NCBI RefSeq assembly: GCF_014654785.1
Contig: NZ_BNBD01000001.1
Coordinates: 558,001-622,000, forward strand
Direction of reading: 5' to 3'
Origin: Streptomyces mashuensis
GTDB taxonomy: Bacteria; Actinomycetota; Actinomycetes; Streptomycetales; Streptomycetaceae
Length of the DNA stretch: 64,000 bases
Below, one piece after another: positions 34,276 to 43,605 of the stretch; within the stretch, counting starts at the first letter, position 1, and each line of letters begins with the position of its first letter. Both the position numbers and the translations under genes were made by a program. Below the pieces are notes generated by a model, which made no database searches, was not told the DNA's origin, and worked only from the letters and a program-made list of their open reading frames with translations.

Positions 34276-36069
34276 ATGGACTTTGCGACGCTCAAGGCGT
34301 TCAAGCCCTCCGAATTCGAGGAGGCGGCGACCGGCTACGCCAAAACCGGTGACATGGCCAGTGCGGCCAAGGACAGCATCGAGAACGAAGTGGCCGCGGG
34401 CATGCGGAAGTCACTCAAGGGCGAGGCCGCGGATGCGGCCCACTACCAGCTCGGGGAGCTGGCCAAGGACTTCCACTACGTCCAGGCCGAGTGCGGGCTG
34501 ATCAGCACGGCGCTCCGCGCATTCGCCTCCGACATGCGGGCGGTGAAGGACAAGCTCGACGCGGCCATCGAGGACGCCGAGGCCAAGAACTTCACGGTGG
34601 GTGCCGACGGCTCGGTCTCCTATCCGGTTGCCGGAGAGGCGAAGGGCAGCAGCCAGCCCAAGGCCGGCACGGCGACCGGCACGACGGATGTGACCGCCCA
34701 GGCGATCTACCAGCAGTCGGCCAACTTCAACCCGAACCCCAACTTCGGCGTGGCCCAAGGCATCGCGAACCGCATAGCCGCGGCCATCAAGGAGGCCACG
34801 GAGGTCGACGAGAAGTGGGCGCCGAAGCTGCGACGCCTGAAGGCCGACGACGACCTGACCGTCTCCGACAACGACTGGATCGACGTGACGTCGGACGCCG
34901 GGGCGGTACGGGACGGAGCAAAGAGCTACCTGAGCCGCATCAAGGAGCCGCCGAAGGGCGGCGACCCGAAGGCCAACGCCGACTGGTGGGCACACCTCTC
35001 CAGCGACCAGCAGGCCGACTACACCGCCATGTTCCCCGCGAGGGTCGGCGCCATGAACGGCCTGCCCGCGACGGTCCGCGACGAGGCCAACCGTATTGTG
35101 CTGGACGAGACGCGCGCCGATTACCGGAAGCAGCTGGACGCGATACCGCCGGAACCGAAGCGCTTCATCGACTTCCGCGAGACCGTGCGGACCAATAACG
35201 AGTGGGCGGTATGGGACAAGAAGTACGGCGCAAAGAAGCAGCACCTGGAGTCGACGCTGAAAGGTATGGAGGCCATACAGAAGCGTTTCGACAGTACGGG
35301 CACGGAGGGCCTGCCCGAGGCGTATCTGCTCGGCTTCAACCCGGAAGCGGACGGCGGGGTGGTCCTGGCCACGGGTAATCCGGACACTGCGGACCACACC
35401 GCCGTCTATGTCCCAGGTACGAAGACGCGTCTCGAAACCATCGACAAGGACATCAATCGGGGATCGAAGCTGTGGCAGGCGAGCCACCGTCTCGCGCCCG
35501 ATGCCAAGATCTCGACCATCTCGTGGTTCGACTACGACGCACCCGACCACATTTTTCCGGAGGCCACGTGGGACGAGTACGCGGCAAAGGGCGGGCCCAC
35601 GTTCCGGGAATTTCTCGAGGGAAACAGAGCCGCCCATCAGGCAGCCACGGGGAGCCACGCCCACACCACGATCATCGGGCACAGCTACGGCAGCACGCTC
35701 ATCGGTGATGCGGCCAAGTCCGGCCTCCACAAGGACGGCCCACTGCTGGCCGACGACGTGATCGCCGCGGGCAGCCCGGGAATGCAGGCGAAACGTGCCG
35801 CCGACCTCGGCATCGACCCCAACCACATGTGGGCGGAGAAGGCCGACAACTATGATGACTGGGTTGTCCGGGAGGGTGGGGCCACGATGGGCCTCGGGGA
35901 TGACCGGGTGGTTCCCACTGACAAGGAGTTCGGTGGGCATGTGATGAAATCGGACGCCCCGGATCACGGCGGATACTGGAACGTGAGGGATGACGGCGAA
36001 CCATCCGTCAGCTTGAAGAACCAGGCTCGGGTCATCACGGGCCAGTATGAGGAAGTGACACTTGAGTGA
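34276..36069 (+). CDS. DUF1023-type alpha/beta hydrolase with helical N-terminal export-like domain
   Basis: The 597-residue protein has a helical N-terminal part (residues 1-110) resembling ESX/WXG-type heads, a long alpha-helical middle (150-350) and a C-terminal alpha/beta hydrolase domain of the DUF1023 type. The hydrolase part has TTIIGHSYGSTLIG with nucleophile Ser470, and a likely Asp/His pair in ADNYDDW and FGGHVM. The substrate is unknown; DUF1023 proteins are actinobacterial serine hydrolases often found with WXG100-like partners. It starts 9 bases after the preceding gene and overlaps the next by 8 bases, so the three are probably one operon. It could be a secreted effector or a cell-envelope esterase; the third gene might be an immunity or tether protein. 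Confidence 0.75.
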   Translation: MDFATLKAFKPSEFEEAATGYAKTGDMASAAKDSIENEVAAGMRKSLKGEAADAAHYQLGELAKDFHYVQAECGLISTALRAFASDMRAVKDKLDAAIEDAEAKNFTVGADGSVSYPVAGEAKGSSQPKAGTATGTTDVTAQAIYQQSANFNPNPNFGVAQGIANRIAAAIKEATEVDEKWAPKLRRLKADDDLTVSDNDWIDVTSDAGAVRDGAKSYLSRIKEPPKGGDPKANADWWAHLSSDQQADYTAMFPARVGAMNGLPATVRDEANRIVLDETRADYRKQLDAIPPEPKRFIDFRETVRTNNEWAVWDKKYGAKKQHLESTLKGMEAIQKRFDSTGTEGLPEAYLLGFNPEADGGVVLATGNPDTADHTAVYVPGTKTRLETIDKDINRGSKLWQASHRLAPDAKISTISWFDYDAPDHIFPEATWDEYAAKGGPTFREFLEGNRAAHQAATGSHAHTTIIGHSYGSTLIGDAAKSGLHKDGPLLADDVIAAGSPGMQAKRAADLGIDPNHMWAEKADNYDDWVVREGGATMGLGDDRVVPTDKEFGGHVMKSDAPDHGGYWNVRDDGEPSVSLKNQARVITGQYEEVTLE

Positions 36070-36631
36070 GCCGCGTTCCGGGCTTCTGCGGAAGGTCCGG
36101 CGACTGTTCTTGCCGGTCGTTTCTCTGGCGGCCGCCTTGATTGTCTTGGGGTATTGGTACATGAGTAACGATGTCGAAGGTAAGCTCGGCTACAAGCCGG
36201 AGGTCCGTGCGGTCGAATCGGCCAAGCGTGAAGTCAATTCCATCTCCAGTCAAGTGCTCGACTGGATGGACGTCAAGGGAAAGGTCACCGAGGGTGGTGG
36301 GATGGTGGGCGCCTGTGATGCCGTTGACCCTGACTTCACCACGTACTACCAGGTGAATCACCCGTGGTCAATTTACGACTTGACGAGTGGGACCTTCGAA
36401 CAGGCCATGCAGAACCTTCGCGAGAAGCTGCCGAAGAACGGCTGGGTGATCAAGAGGGACGGTCACACGAACTCCCAGGCCCGTAATCCGGAAATTGTGG
36501 CTTTCCATCCCGAAACCCACCACTGGCTCACTGTCGAGTGGGCTTGGAAACGGTCCGGAAACCCGCCGAAGATGATTATCGTTGACGTCGACTCGCGCTG
36601 CTACAAGGCGCCGGAGGGCACGAAGCTCTGA
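36062..36631 (+). CDS. membrane-anchored protein of unknown function
   Basis: This 189-residue protein has one N-terminal transmembrane helix (LFLPVVSLAAALIVLGYWYM, residues 15-34) after a basic cytoplasmic start, and an extracytoplasmic domain of about 150 residues. Two cysteines (in GACDAV and SRCYKA) could form a disulfide. The TTG start at 36062 overlaps the hydrolase stop by 8 bases with GAGGAAG upstream; it is needed because no other start precedes the membrane helix. Its 3' end overlaps the convergent DUF397 gene by 31 bases. Being fixed to the hydrolase gene suggests a partner or immunity-type role, which is speculation. No family was recognised. Confidence 0.65.
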   Translation: MSEPRSGLLRKVRRLFLPVVSLAAALIVLGYWYMSNDVEGKLGYKPEVRAVESAKREVNSISSQVLDWMDVKGKVTEGGGMVGACDAVDPDFTTYYQVNHPWSIYDLTSGTFEQAMQNLREKLPKNGWVIKRDGHTNSQARNPEIVAFHPETHHWLTVEWAWKRSGNPPKMIIVDVDSRCYKAPEGTKL

Positions 36632-36813
36632 CGGCCGCGGCTGAGGGCGTTGACGAAGGCGCCCCAGGCCGGGGCGGGGACGGTGAGGATGGGGCCGGTG
36701 GGGTTTTTGCTGTCGCGTATGGGGATGGTCTCGGGGGAATGGTCGGCGACCTCAACGCAGTGTTCGCCACCGCCGGTGCTGTAGGTGCTTTTACGCCAAG
36801 CAGTCGCAGTCAC
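36601..36813 (-). CDS. DUF397 protein, second of tandem pair
   Basis: This 70-residue protein is of the actinobacterial DUF397 family. It has the typical WRKSTYS start, a cysteine in EHCVEV, then IPIRDSKNPTGPIL and PAWGAFVNAL. These small proteins are almost always encoded beside a Scr1-type XRE regulator and are thought to act as its antagonist or partner, as in BldB-like and toxin-antitoxin-like pairs. The GTG at 36813 overlaps the preceding DUF397 stop as GTGA. The 3' end overlaps the convergent membrane-protein gene by 31 bases. Confidence 0.88.
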   Translation of the reverse strand: MTATAWRKSTYSTGGGEHCVEVADHSPETIPIRDSKNPTGPILTVPAPAWGAFVNALSRGRQSFVPSGAL

Positions 36814-37019
36814 GAGCGCGTGCTACCTGTGGGCAGGTCGCCGTGGCTAATGGCGTTGACGAAGGAGGCCCAGGCCGGTGCCGGGACGCTCAGGATCGGG
36901 CCGGTGGGGTTCTTGCTGTCGCGTATGGGGACGGTGGTGCGGAAGTCGGCGGCGACTTCTAAGCAGCCGTCACCTGCGGCGGCGCTGTGGGTGCTCTTGC
37001 GCCAAGCAGTCGTACTCAC
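36810..37019 (-). CDS. DUF397 protein, first of tandem pair
   Basis: This 69-residue DUF397 protein is nearly the same as the one downstream: WRKSTHS, DGCLEV, VPIRDSKNPTGPIL and PAWASFVNAI. The two are close at the nucleotide level, indicating a recent tandem duplication. The GTG start at 37019 overlaps the regulator stop by four bases (GTGA). Two DUF397 proteins behind one regulator could respond to different signals or adjust dosage. Confidence 0.88.
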   Translation of the reverse strand: MSTTAWRKSTHSAAAGDGCLEVAADFRTTVPIRDSKNPTGPILSVPAPAWASFVNAISHGDLPTGSTRS

Positions 37020-37837
37020 GAATGCCTCTCCTCGATTACCTTGCGCACGAACGCCATGGATTGTGTGGGCGACAGTGCCTCCGACTGCAGGTGATCGTAA
37101 AGGGTTGCGAAGGGCGCGACAGTCTTCTCGTTCGAGGTGAACGCCGACTCTTCGACCCCTTCTCGGCACAGGACGGTACGGCCGTCGCGAAGTTCGAAAA
37201 TGGTCGTCAGCCCGATGGCCGGGAACAGCGTCGCCTGATCGTGCAGGAGGATCTGCACGTTGATGTTCGGGGCCTCCGTTGCCTTCAACAGGTGCACGAG
37301 CTGGTCGCGGAGGGTGTCGGGCTGCCCCAGGCTTCGGTAGAGCGCCGACTCGTCGAGAACCGCCCAGATCCACGGTGGGTTGGTGGACTCGAGCACGGCC
37401 TGTCGGCCGAGGCGGAAATTCACCTTGTCGTCGAGGTTCCCGCCGTAGAAGGGCATGCCTGCGCTGAGCAGGGCCGTGGCGTACTCCCGCGTCTGCAAGA
37501 GAGCGGGAATCACGCTCATGTAGTACTTGATCTTCCTCGCATTCCGCTCCATGTCGAGCACCGCAGGTGCCGACCGCCAGTCGGCGCCACGCCGCTCCAG
37601 GCGGCACCACAGATCGCTCAGAAAAGTGTTCGCCCCCAGCGCCTCGTCCAGCCGTTCCGCGACGTCGAACGGCGGTGCCTCCCCGCCCTCGAACTGGGCG
37701 ATCCGGCTGCGGGACAGGAACACCTTGTCGCCGAGGTCGGCCTGCGTCCAGCCGTTCCTGTCGCGCAGCTGCCTGATCTTTCCCCCGTACCACTTGTTGA
37801 ATGGTTCCTCGGGGTTAAGTCCCCTCACCGTGGGCAC
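37016..37837 (-). CDS. XRE-family transcriptional regulator (Scr1/DUF5753 type)
   Basis: The 273-residue regulator has an N-terminal XRE helix-turn-helix (about residues 15-70, with WTQADLGDKVFLSRSRIAQ) and the C-terminal DUF5753 effector domain (YYMSVIPALLQTREYA, VLDESALYR, VQILLHDQA). Start GTG 37837 is supported by GGGGGAAC just upstream; the longer frame is not. It heads a three-gene operon with two DUF397 genes, each joined by a four-base overlap. Such modules control development and secondary metabolism in Streptomyces, usually through the paired DUF397 protein. It is divergent from the small gene at 37965 with a 127-base shared control region. Confidence 0.9.
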   Translation of the reverse strand: MPTVRGLNPEEPFNKWYGGKIRQLRDRNGWTQADLGDKVFLSRSRIAQFEGGEAPPFDVAERLDEALGANTFLSDLWCRLERRGADWRSAPAVLDMERNARKIKYYMSVIPALLQTREYATALLSAGMPFYGGNLDDKVNFRLGRQAVLESTNPPWIWAVLDESALYRSLGQPDTLRDQLVHLLKATEAPNINVQILLHDQATLFPAIGLTTIFELRDGRTVLCREGVEESAFTSNEKTVAPFATLYDHLQSEALSPTQSMAFVRKVIEERHS

Positions 37838-37964
37838 AGTTGTTCCCCCTATGCCGGGCCGGGGCTCCTCACACCGGACCCGATCTCCTAACGCGGTTAC
37901 CACTGGTCACGGTACCGCTACGCATGGAAGCTCGGATCCGGTTCGAATGAACGGAGATTCCGCC

Positions 37965-38378
37965 ATGCCTCTCTTCCCCCGCACCGCCAAGTGCGACCCC
38001 GCGCGATTCGCCCCGCTGCCGGCCCGGCTCGGGCCCACCACCGATCCCGAGATCAGGGCCGTCATCGATCTCGTCGTCAACGCAACCGTCTCGCCGCCCG
38101 CAGGGCAGGTACTCGCCCTCACGCTCAAGCTCCGCCGTTTCCTGCACGAGCGCGTGCCCCGCATCCGGGAGGTCGCGGACCGGTTGCTGCCCGTCGACGA
38201 CCCGCGGCGGCTTGCCGCCGAGAAGTGTGCCGACGAGGCCACGTACCGCGTCTGGTACGTCAAGCCGGCGGGCGGGCTGGAGGCCGAGTTCCGGTACTGT
38301 CTCGGCCTCGCCCGGATCGCCGAGGAGCTGCTCGACCACCAGTGCAGGCTCGCGCAGGGCACCGCCTCGCAGCCCTGA
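37965..38378 (+). CDS. small helical protein, resembling DUF6415
   Basis: This 137-residue protein is predicted to be helical, with VIDLVVNATVSPPAGQVLAL and KLRRFLHERVPRIREVADR followed by a stretch with WYVKPAGGLEAEFRYCLGLAR. The pattern resembles DUF6415, a small streptomycete family annotated around natural-product genes but without known activity. ATG 37965 is preceded by ACGGAG; an upstream in-frame ATG at 37947 lacks a site. It is divergent from the XRE regulator, which might control it. The assignment is tentative. Confidence 0.55.
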   Translation: MPLFPRTAKCDPARFAPLPARLGPTTDPEIRAVIDLVVNATVSPPAGQVLALTLKLRRFLHERVPRIREVADRLLPVDDPRRLAAEKCADEATYRVWYVKPAGGLEAEFRYCLGLARIAEELLDHQCRLAQGTASQP

Positions 38379-38390
38379 CCAAGGGGCGGC

Positions 38391-40553
38391 TCAGTCCGCG
38401 AAGACCTCGCCCTTCTCCGCCTTCTCCACCAGCAGCGCAGGCGGCGCGAAACGTTCGCCGTACGCCGCCTGCAGCTCGCGTGCGCGGGTGAGGAAACCGG
38501 CCGCCCCGCCCTCGTAGCCGTTGACGTACTGCAACACCCCGCCCGTCCACCCCGGGAAGCCGATGCCCAGCAGCGAGCCCACGTTCGCGTCGGCGACCGA
38601 CGTCAGTACGCCCTCCTCCAGGCAGCGGATCGCGTCCAGGGCCTCGGCGAAGAGCATGCGTTCCGTCAGGTCCGACAAGGCGTAGCCCGTGCCGTCCTTC
38701 AGTTCCGGCTTTCCGAAGTGTTCGGACAGGCCCGGCCAGAGGCCCAGACGTTCGCCGTCGTCCGAGTAGTCGTAGAAGCCCGCGCCGCCGCTGCGGCCCG
38801 GGCGGCCGAACTCCTCGACCATGCGGTCGAGGACCGCATCGGCCGGGTGGGGTGTCCACGTGCCGCCGGACGCCTCGACCGCGCGCCGGGTCTCCTCGCG
38901 GATCCTGCGCGGCAGCGTGAGCGTGAGCTCGTCCATCAGCGCCAGTACCTTGGCCGGGTAGCCGGCCTGGGCCGCGGCCTGTTCCACGGACGCGGCGGGC
39001 ACGCCCTCGGCGACCATGGCCACGCCCTCGTTGATGAACTGCCCGATGACCCGCGACGTGAAGAAGCCGCGCGAGTCGTTGACGACGATCGGTGTCTTGC
39101 GGATCTGCCGTACGAGGTCGAAGGCGCGGGCCAGTGCCACGTCGCTCGTCCGCTCGCCCTTGACGATCTCCACCAGCGGCATCTTGTCCACGGGGGAGAA
39201 GAAGTGCAGGCCCACGAAGTCGGCCGGCCGCTCGACTCCTCCCGCCAGCAGCGTGATGGGCAGCGTCGAGGTGTTGGAGCACAGCAGCGCGTCCGGTGCG
39301 ACGACGTGCTGGACCTCCTGGAAGACCTGCTGCTTGAGCTCGGGGTTCTCGAACACCGCCTCGATGACGACGTCCGCGCCCGCCAGGTCGGCGACGTCGG
39401 CGGTCGGGGTGATCCGGGCCAGCAGGGCGTCCCGGTCGTCGCCGCGGGCCCGGCGCTCCGCGTACGTCCTGCCCTTGGTGGCGTTCTCCGGGGTGACGTC
39501 CTTGAGGACGACCTCCAGGCCGGCCTTCGCGCAGGCGTAGGCGATGCCCGCGCCCATCATGCCGGCGCCCAGGACCGCGACCTTGCGCGCGGTGTGCCGC
39601 TCGACGCCTTCCGGGCGGCTGCGGCCGGCGTTGACGGCGTTCAGGTCGAAGAAGAAGCCCTGCATCATGTTCTTGGCCGTCTGGCCGGTGACCAGCTCGG
39701 TGAAGTACCGCGCCTCGACGACCTGCGCCGTCTCGAAGTCGACCTGGGCGCCCTCCACCGCCGCGGCGAGGATGTTGCGCGGTGCCGGGTAGGGCGCCCC
39801 GCCGGTCTGCTTGCGCAGGGTGGCGGGGAAGGCGGGGAGGCTGGCGGCGAGGGCGGGGGAGGCGGGGGTGCCGCCGGGCATGCGGTAGCCCTTCTCGTCC
39901 CACGGCTGCCGGGACTCGGGGTGCGCCTCGATGAACGCCCGCGCCTTGGCCAGCATGTCGTCGGCGTCGGTGGCCAGCTCGTGGACGAGCCCCGCCTCCA
40001 GCGCGGGCCGCGGCGCGTACCGCCTGCCCTGCAGCAGGACCTTCAGCAGCGCGTCCGTCACGCCCATCAGGCGCACCGTACGGACGACCCCGCCGCCGCC
40101 CGGCAGCAGGCCGAGCGTGACCTCGGGCAGCCCGATCCGCGACCCGGCCGCGTCGAGGGCGATGCGGTGGTGGCAGGCGAGGGCGATCTCGTAACCGCCG
40201 CCGAGCGCCGAGCCGTTGAGGGCGGCCACGACCGGTACGCCGAGGGTTTCGATGCGGCGCAGGTCGCGCTTGATGCTCATGGCGCCGTCGAACACGTGCT
40301 GTGCGTCCGCGGGTGTGGCGGTCATGAACTCGCGCAGGTCGCCGCCGGCGAAGAAGCTCTTCTTGGCGGAGGTGACGATGACGCCGCGCACGGTGTCGCG
40401 CTCGGCCTCCAGCCGGTCGGCGACGGCGGTGAGCGAGGCGACGAACGCCTGGTTCATGGTGTTGGCGGACTGCCGCGGGTCGTCGAGGACGAGGGTGACG
40501 ATGCCGTCGCCGTCCTGCTCCCACTCCCAGCGGATCGTGGCGGGTGCGCTCAT
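38391..40553 (-). CDS. fadB: 3-hydroxyacyl-CoA dehydrogenase/enoyl-CoA hydratase (FadB/FadJ-type fusion)
   Basis: The 720-residue bifunctional beta-oxidation enzyme has an enoyl-CoA hydratase domain in residues 1-290, with oxyanion segments [10 protein letters not shown] and [16 protein letters not shown] plus [16 protein letters not shown]. An NAD-binding 3-hydroxyacyl-CoA dehydrogenase domain follows from about 325 ([15 protein letters not shown]), then [15 protein letters not shown] and the C-terminal helical domain with [12 protein letters not shown]. It hydrates 2-enoyl-CoA and oxidises the 3-hydroxy product. It is the last gene of an operon with a CoA-transferase and a thiolase, together a full lower beta-oxidation set. 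ATG 40553 lies 50 bases after the thiolase stop. Confidence 0.93.
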   Translation of the reverse strand: MSAPATIRWEWEQDGDGIVTLVLDDPRQSANTMNQAFVASLTAVADRLEAERDTVRGVIVTSAKKSFFAGGDLREFMTATPADAQHVFDGAMSIKRDLRRIETLGVPVVAALNGSALGGGYEIALACHHRIALDAAGSRIGLPEVTLGLLPGGGGVVRTVRLMGVTDALLKVLLQGRRYAPRPALEAGLVHELATDADDMLAKARAFIEAHPESRQPWDEKGYRMPGGTPASPALAASLPAFPATLRKQTGGAPYPAPRNILAAAVEGAQVDFETAQVVEARYFTELVTGQTAKNMMQGFFFDLNAVNAGRSRPEGVERHTARKVAVLGAGMMGAGIAYACAKAGLEVVLKDVTPENATKGRTYAERRARGDDRDALLARITPTADVADLAGADVVIEAVFENPELKQQVFQEVQHVVAPDALLCSNTSTLPITLLAGGVERPADFVGLHFFSPVDKMPLVEIVKGERTSDVALARAFDLVRQIRKTPIVVNDSRGFFTSRVIGQFINEGVAMVAEGVPAASVEQAAAQAGYPAKVLALMDELTLTLPRRIREETRRAVEASGGTWTPHPADAVLDRMVEEFGRPGRSGGAGFYDYSDDGERLGLWPGLSEHFGKPELKDGTGYALSDLTERMLFAEALDAIRCLEEGVLTSVADANVGSLLGIGFPGWTGGVLQYVNGYEGGAAGFLTRARELQAAYGERFAPPALLVEKAEKGEVFAD

Positions 40554-40603
40554 GGGTGCTGTCTCTCCAGGTCTGTGGTGATCCGGCCGGGTGGGCTGGT
40601 GGG

Positions 40604-41839
40604 CTACAGGCGTTCGACGACGGTGGCGATGCCCATGCCGCCGCCCACGCAGAGGGTGACCAGGCCGAACTGCTTGTCCTGGCGCTCGAGTTCGTCGACG
40701 ACGGTGCCCAGCAGCATGGCGCCGGTGGCGCCGAGGGGGTGGCCGAGGGCGATGGCGCCGCCGTTGACGTTGATCTTCTCCAGGCCGATGCCCATGTCGG
40801 CGGCGAAGCGCAGGACGACGGCGGCGAACGCCTCGTTGACCTCGATCAGGTCGATGTCGCCGATGGTCAGCCCGGCCTTGGCGAGTGCCTTGCGGGTGGC
40901 GGGGGCGGGGCCGGTGAGCATGATGGTGGGGTCGGAGCCGGAGACGGCGGCGGACACGATGCGGGCGCGGGGCCGCAGCCCGTACCGTTCGCCGGTCGCG
41001 CGGCTGCCGATGGCCACCAGGGCCGCGCCGTCGACGATGCCGGAGGAGTTGCCGGCGTGGTGGACGTGGTCGATGCGCTCCACCCAGTGGTACTGCTGGA
41101 GTGCGGCGGCGTCGAAGCCGCCCTGTTCGCCGATGCCGGCGAAGGAGGGCTTGAGGGCGGCGAGCGTGTCGAGGGTGGTGCCGGGGCGCAGGTGCTCGTC
41201 GCGGTCGAGGACGACCAGGCCGTTGCGGTCGCGTACGGGCACCACGGAGCGGTCGAAGCGGCCGTCCTTCCAGGCGGCGGCGGCGCGTTCCTGCGAGCGG
41301 ACGGCGAACGCGTCGACGTCGGTGCGGCCGAAGCCGCCGAGCGTGGCGATGAGGTCGGCGCCGATGCCCTGGGGGACGAAGCGGACGGCGTGGTTGGTCA
41401 TCGGGTCGGCGAACCACGCGCCGCCGTCGGAGCCCATGGGCACCCGTGACATCGACTCGACGCCGCCGGCCAGGACCAGGTTCTCCCAGCCCGAACGGAC
41501 CTTGGCCGCAGCCAGGTTGACGGCCTCCAGGCCCGAGGCGCAGAAGCGGTTCTCCTGGACGCCGGCCACCGTGTCGGGCAGGCCGGCGGCGATGGCCGCG
41601 ATGCGGGCGATGTCGGAGCCCTGGTCGCCGAGGGGGCTGACGACGCCCAGCACGATGTCGTCGATCGCCGCGGGGTCGAGGCCGGGCAGCCGGCGCAGGA
41701 GTTCGTGGATGAGGCCGGTGACCAGGTCGACGGGCTTGGTGCCGTGCAGCGAGCCGTTGGCCTTGCCGCGGCCGCGCGGGGTGCGGATGGCCTCGTAGAC
41801 GTACGCCTCGGGGCTCGTCGGTGTGCTCATGGTGCTCAC
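40604..41839 (-). CDS. fadA: acetyl-CoA C-acyltransferase (thiolase)
   Basis: The 411-residue degradative thiolase has the acyl-enzyme Cys in [12 protein letters not shown] (C100), [11 protein letters not shown], the His motif [10 protein letters not shown] and the second catalytic Cys in LCVGGGMG near the C-terminus. It cleaves 3-ketoacyl-CoA to acetyl-CoA and shortened acyl-CoA. I chose GTG 41839, two bases after the CoA-transferase stop with GGAAGG overlapping that stop region; ATG 41830 is the alternative. It is translationally coupled to the gene before and followed by fadB. Confidence 0.93.
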   Translation of the reverse strand: MSTMSTPTSPEAYVYEAIRTPRGRGKANGSLHGTKPVDLVTGLIHELLRRLPGLDPAAIDDIVLGVVSPLGDQGSDIARIAAIAAGLPDTVAGVQENRFCASGLEAVNLAAAKVRSGWENLVLAGGVESMSRVPMGSDGGAWFADPMTNHAVRFVPQGIGADLIATLGGFGRTDVDAFAVRSQERAAAAWKDGRFDRSVVPVRDRNGLVVLDRDEHLRPGTTLDTLAALKPSFAGIGEQGGFDAAALQQYHWVERIDHVHHAGNSSGIVDGAALVAIGSRATGERYGLRPRARIVSAAVSGSDPTIMLTGPAPATRKALAKAGLTIGDIDLIEVNEAFAAVVLRFAADMGIGLEKINVNGGAIALGHPLGATGAMLLGTVVDELERQDKQFGLVTLCVGGGMGIATVVERL

Positions 41840-41841
41840 GA

Positions 41842-43026
41842 TCACTGGCCTTCCATGGGTGTCGGCGGGAGGGTGCCGGGCTGCTGCGGCCCGGGTGCGG
41901 GGGCCGGGGTGGGCCGCAGGGCGGGTACGTCCCAGTCGTGCGCCACTTCGGCGGTGTGCGCGCCGGGGGGCGCGGGCGGCCGGCGTACGGCGGCCGGGGT
42001 GGCGGAGAACCGGGGTGCGGGTGCGGGCTGGGTGATGCCGCCGTGCTCGGTGAACGTGCCGCGCGCGGCCAGGTGCGGGTGGCCGGGGGCCTCGCCGAGG
42101 GTGAGGACGGGCGCCACGCAGGCGTCGGTGCTCTCGAAGACCTCCGTCCACTCGGCGCGGCTACGTGTCGCGAACCGCTCGGCGACCAGCCGCCGCAGCT
42201 CGCCCCAGCGTGCGGGGTCCTCGCGCGGGGGCAATGGCTCGCCGATGCCCAGCAGCCGGACGAACTCGGCGTAGAACTGCGGTTCCAGCGCGCCCACGGC
42301 CATGTGGCCGCCGTCGGCGGTCTCGTACGTGCCGTAGAAGGGGGCGCCCCCGTCGAGGAGGTTGGCGCCGCGCCGGTCCTGCCAGCGGCCGGCGGCCAGC
42401 ATGCCGTGCAGCATGGCGGTGAGGTGCGCGGTGCCGTCGACGATGGCGGCGTCGACGACCTGCCCGGTGCCGGTGGCGCGGGCGTGCTGGAGGGCGGCGA
42501 GGACGCCGACGACGAGGTAGAGCGAGCCGCCGGCGTAGTCGCCGAGGAGGTTGGCGACGGGGTAGGGGGGCCCGTCGGCGGGGCCGCCCAGGGCGAGTGC
42601 GCCGGTCACGGCGATGTAGCCGATGTCGTGGCCGGCGGAGGCGGCCAGCGGGCCGTGCTGGCCCCAGCCGGTCATCCGCCCGTACACCAGGCGGGGGTTG
42701 CGGGCGTGGCAGGCGTCCGGGCCCACGCCGAGTCGTTCGGCGACGCCGGGCCGGAAGCCCTCGATCAGCACGTCGGCGCGGGCGGCGAGGTCCAGGACGG
42801 TGCCGGGACCGCCGGCGGACTTCAGGTCCACCACCACGGAGCGCTTGTTGCGGCCCGTGACGTCCTGCTCCGGCGGCGGGCCCAGCGCGGTGCCGCCGGG
42901 GCGGTCGACGCGGACCACGTCGGCGCCGAGGTCGGCCAGCAGCATGGCGGCGAACGGTCCGGGCCCGATGCCGGCGAGCTCCACGACGCGCACGCCCGCG
43001 AGCGGACCCTCCCCTGCGCCGGCCAT
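41842..43026 (-). CDS. CaiB/BaiF family CoA-transferase (alpha-methylacyl-CoA racemase-like)
   Basis: The 394-residue class III CoA-transferase family member has the typical N-terminus [46 protein letters not shown] and the catalytic Asp region [14 protein letters not shown]. The closest group by eye is alpha-methylacyl-CoA racemase, which inverts 2-methyl branches so that branched acyl-CoAs can enter beta-oxidation; that fits the following thiolase and FadB genes. The C-terminus is Pro-rich. Start ATG 43026 has GGGTGGGGG upstream. Two adjoining palindromes lie just upstream (43046-43070) and probably form the operator of the operon. Confidence 0.87.
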   Translation of the reverse strand: MAGAGEGPLAGVRVVELAGIGPGPFAAMLLADLGADVVRVDRPGGTALGPPPEQDVTGRNKRSVVVDLKSAGGPGTVLDLAARADVLIEGFRPGVAERLGVGPDACHARNPRLVYGRMTGWGQHGPLAASAGHDIGYIAVTGALALGGPADGPPYPVANLLGDYAGGSLYLVVGVLAALQHARATGTGQVVDAAIVDGTAHLTAMLHGMLAAGRWQDRRGANLLDGGAPFYGTYETADGGHMAVGALEPQFYAEFVRLLGIGEPLPPREDPARWGELRRLVAERFATRSRAEWTEVFESTDACVAPVLTLGEAPGHPHLAARGTFTEHGGITQPAPAPRFSATPAAVRRPPAPPGAHTAEVAHDWDVPALRPTPAPAPGPQQPGTLPPTPMEGQ

Positions 43027-43045
43027 GCGGCCCCCACCCTCGTGT

Positions 43046-43070
43046 GTTGTGACACAACTGCTGTAACAGT
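43046..43070 (-). promoter_or_regulatory. two adjoining palindromes upstream of the beta-oxidation operon
   Basis: GTTGTG-A-CACAAC (43046-43058) is a perfect 13-base inverted repeat, and ACTG-CTGTAA-CAGT (43057-43070) overlaps its end. They lie 20-44 bases before the CoA-transferase start, where a TetR- or GntR-type repressor responsive to acyl-CoA would be expected. No such regulator is adjacent. Confidence 0.5.
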
Positions 43071-43149
43071 CATCGATGTCAGGGATGGTAGGAACGGCTT
43101 CCGGCCTCCACAAGCCCCCTCGTGCCCCGCCCCCGTGCCCGGGGCCGGC

Positions 43150-43524
43150 TCACCCGGCGTCGAGGCGCGCCACGAGCCGCTTGGGTGCGACGGTGCGGTA
43201 GCTCTCCTCCACCCAGTCGCACAACAGCTCGACAGGGGTCTCCCCGCCCGTCAGCGGGACCGACACCCAGCCGTGCCGGCCCAGCCCGTACGCCGTCGGG
43301 GCCGCGCCCGGCACGGCCAGGGCATGGCCGTGCGCCTCCTCGTCCTTGAGCTTGACGGAGATGCCGTCGGAACCGGCACCCCCCAGGAAGACGAAGATCT
43401 TCTTGTTGACCTTGACGACCGCGTCGTCGCCCCAGGGGAACTCCTCGACGGCCTCGGGCAGCGACAGCGCGAACGCGCGCACCGCCTCCCGTGCCGTCCG
43501 CGGGCCCTTCCGTGCTGCCGCCAT
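43150..43524 (-). CDS. MmcQ/YjbR family DNA-binding-like protein
   Basis: This 124-residue protein is of the MmcQ/YjbR family (cyaY-like fold). It has AVRAFALSLPEAVEEFPWG, a VVKVNKKIFVFLG strand, SVKLKDEEAHG, HGWVSVPL and ELLCDWVEESYRTVAPKR, the standard order. Members are small cytoplasmic proteins; some are proposed to bind DNA, and no enzyme activity is established. ATG 43524 has AGGAGG upstream; the frame extends further but without a site. It is monocistronic between the beta-oxidation operon and endonuclease V. Confidence 0.88.
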   Translation of the reverse strand: MAAARKGPRTAREAVRAFALSLPEAVEEFPWGDDAVVKVNKKIFVFLGGAGSDGISVKLKDEEAHGHALAVPGAAPTAYGLGRHGWVSVPLTGGETPVELLCDWVEESYRTVAPKRLVARLDAG

Positions 43525-43605
43525 GTCCTCGGCCTCCTGCCCGGTGTGCGCAAGCATTGCAAGGCCCACGCTAAGGGCAGGGTCGGACAACCGGCCCGAA
43601 CCGCC

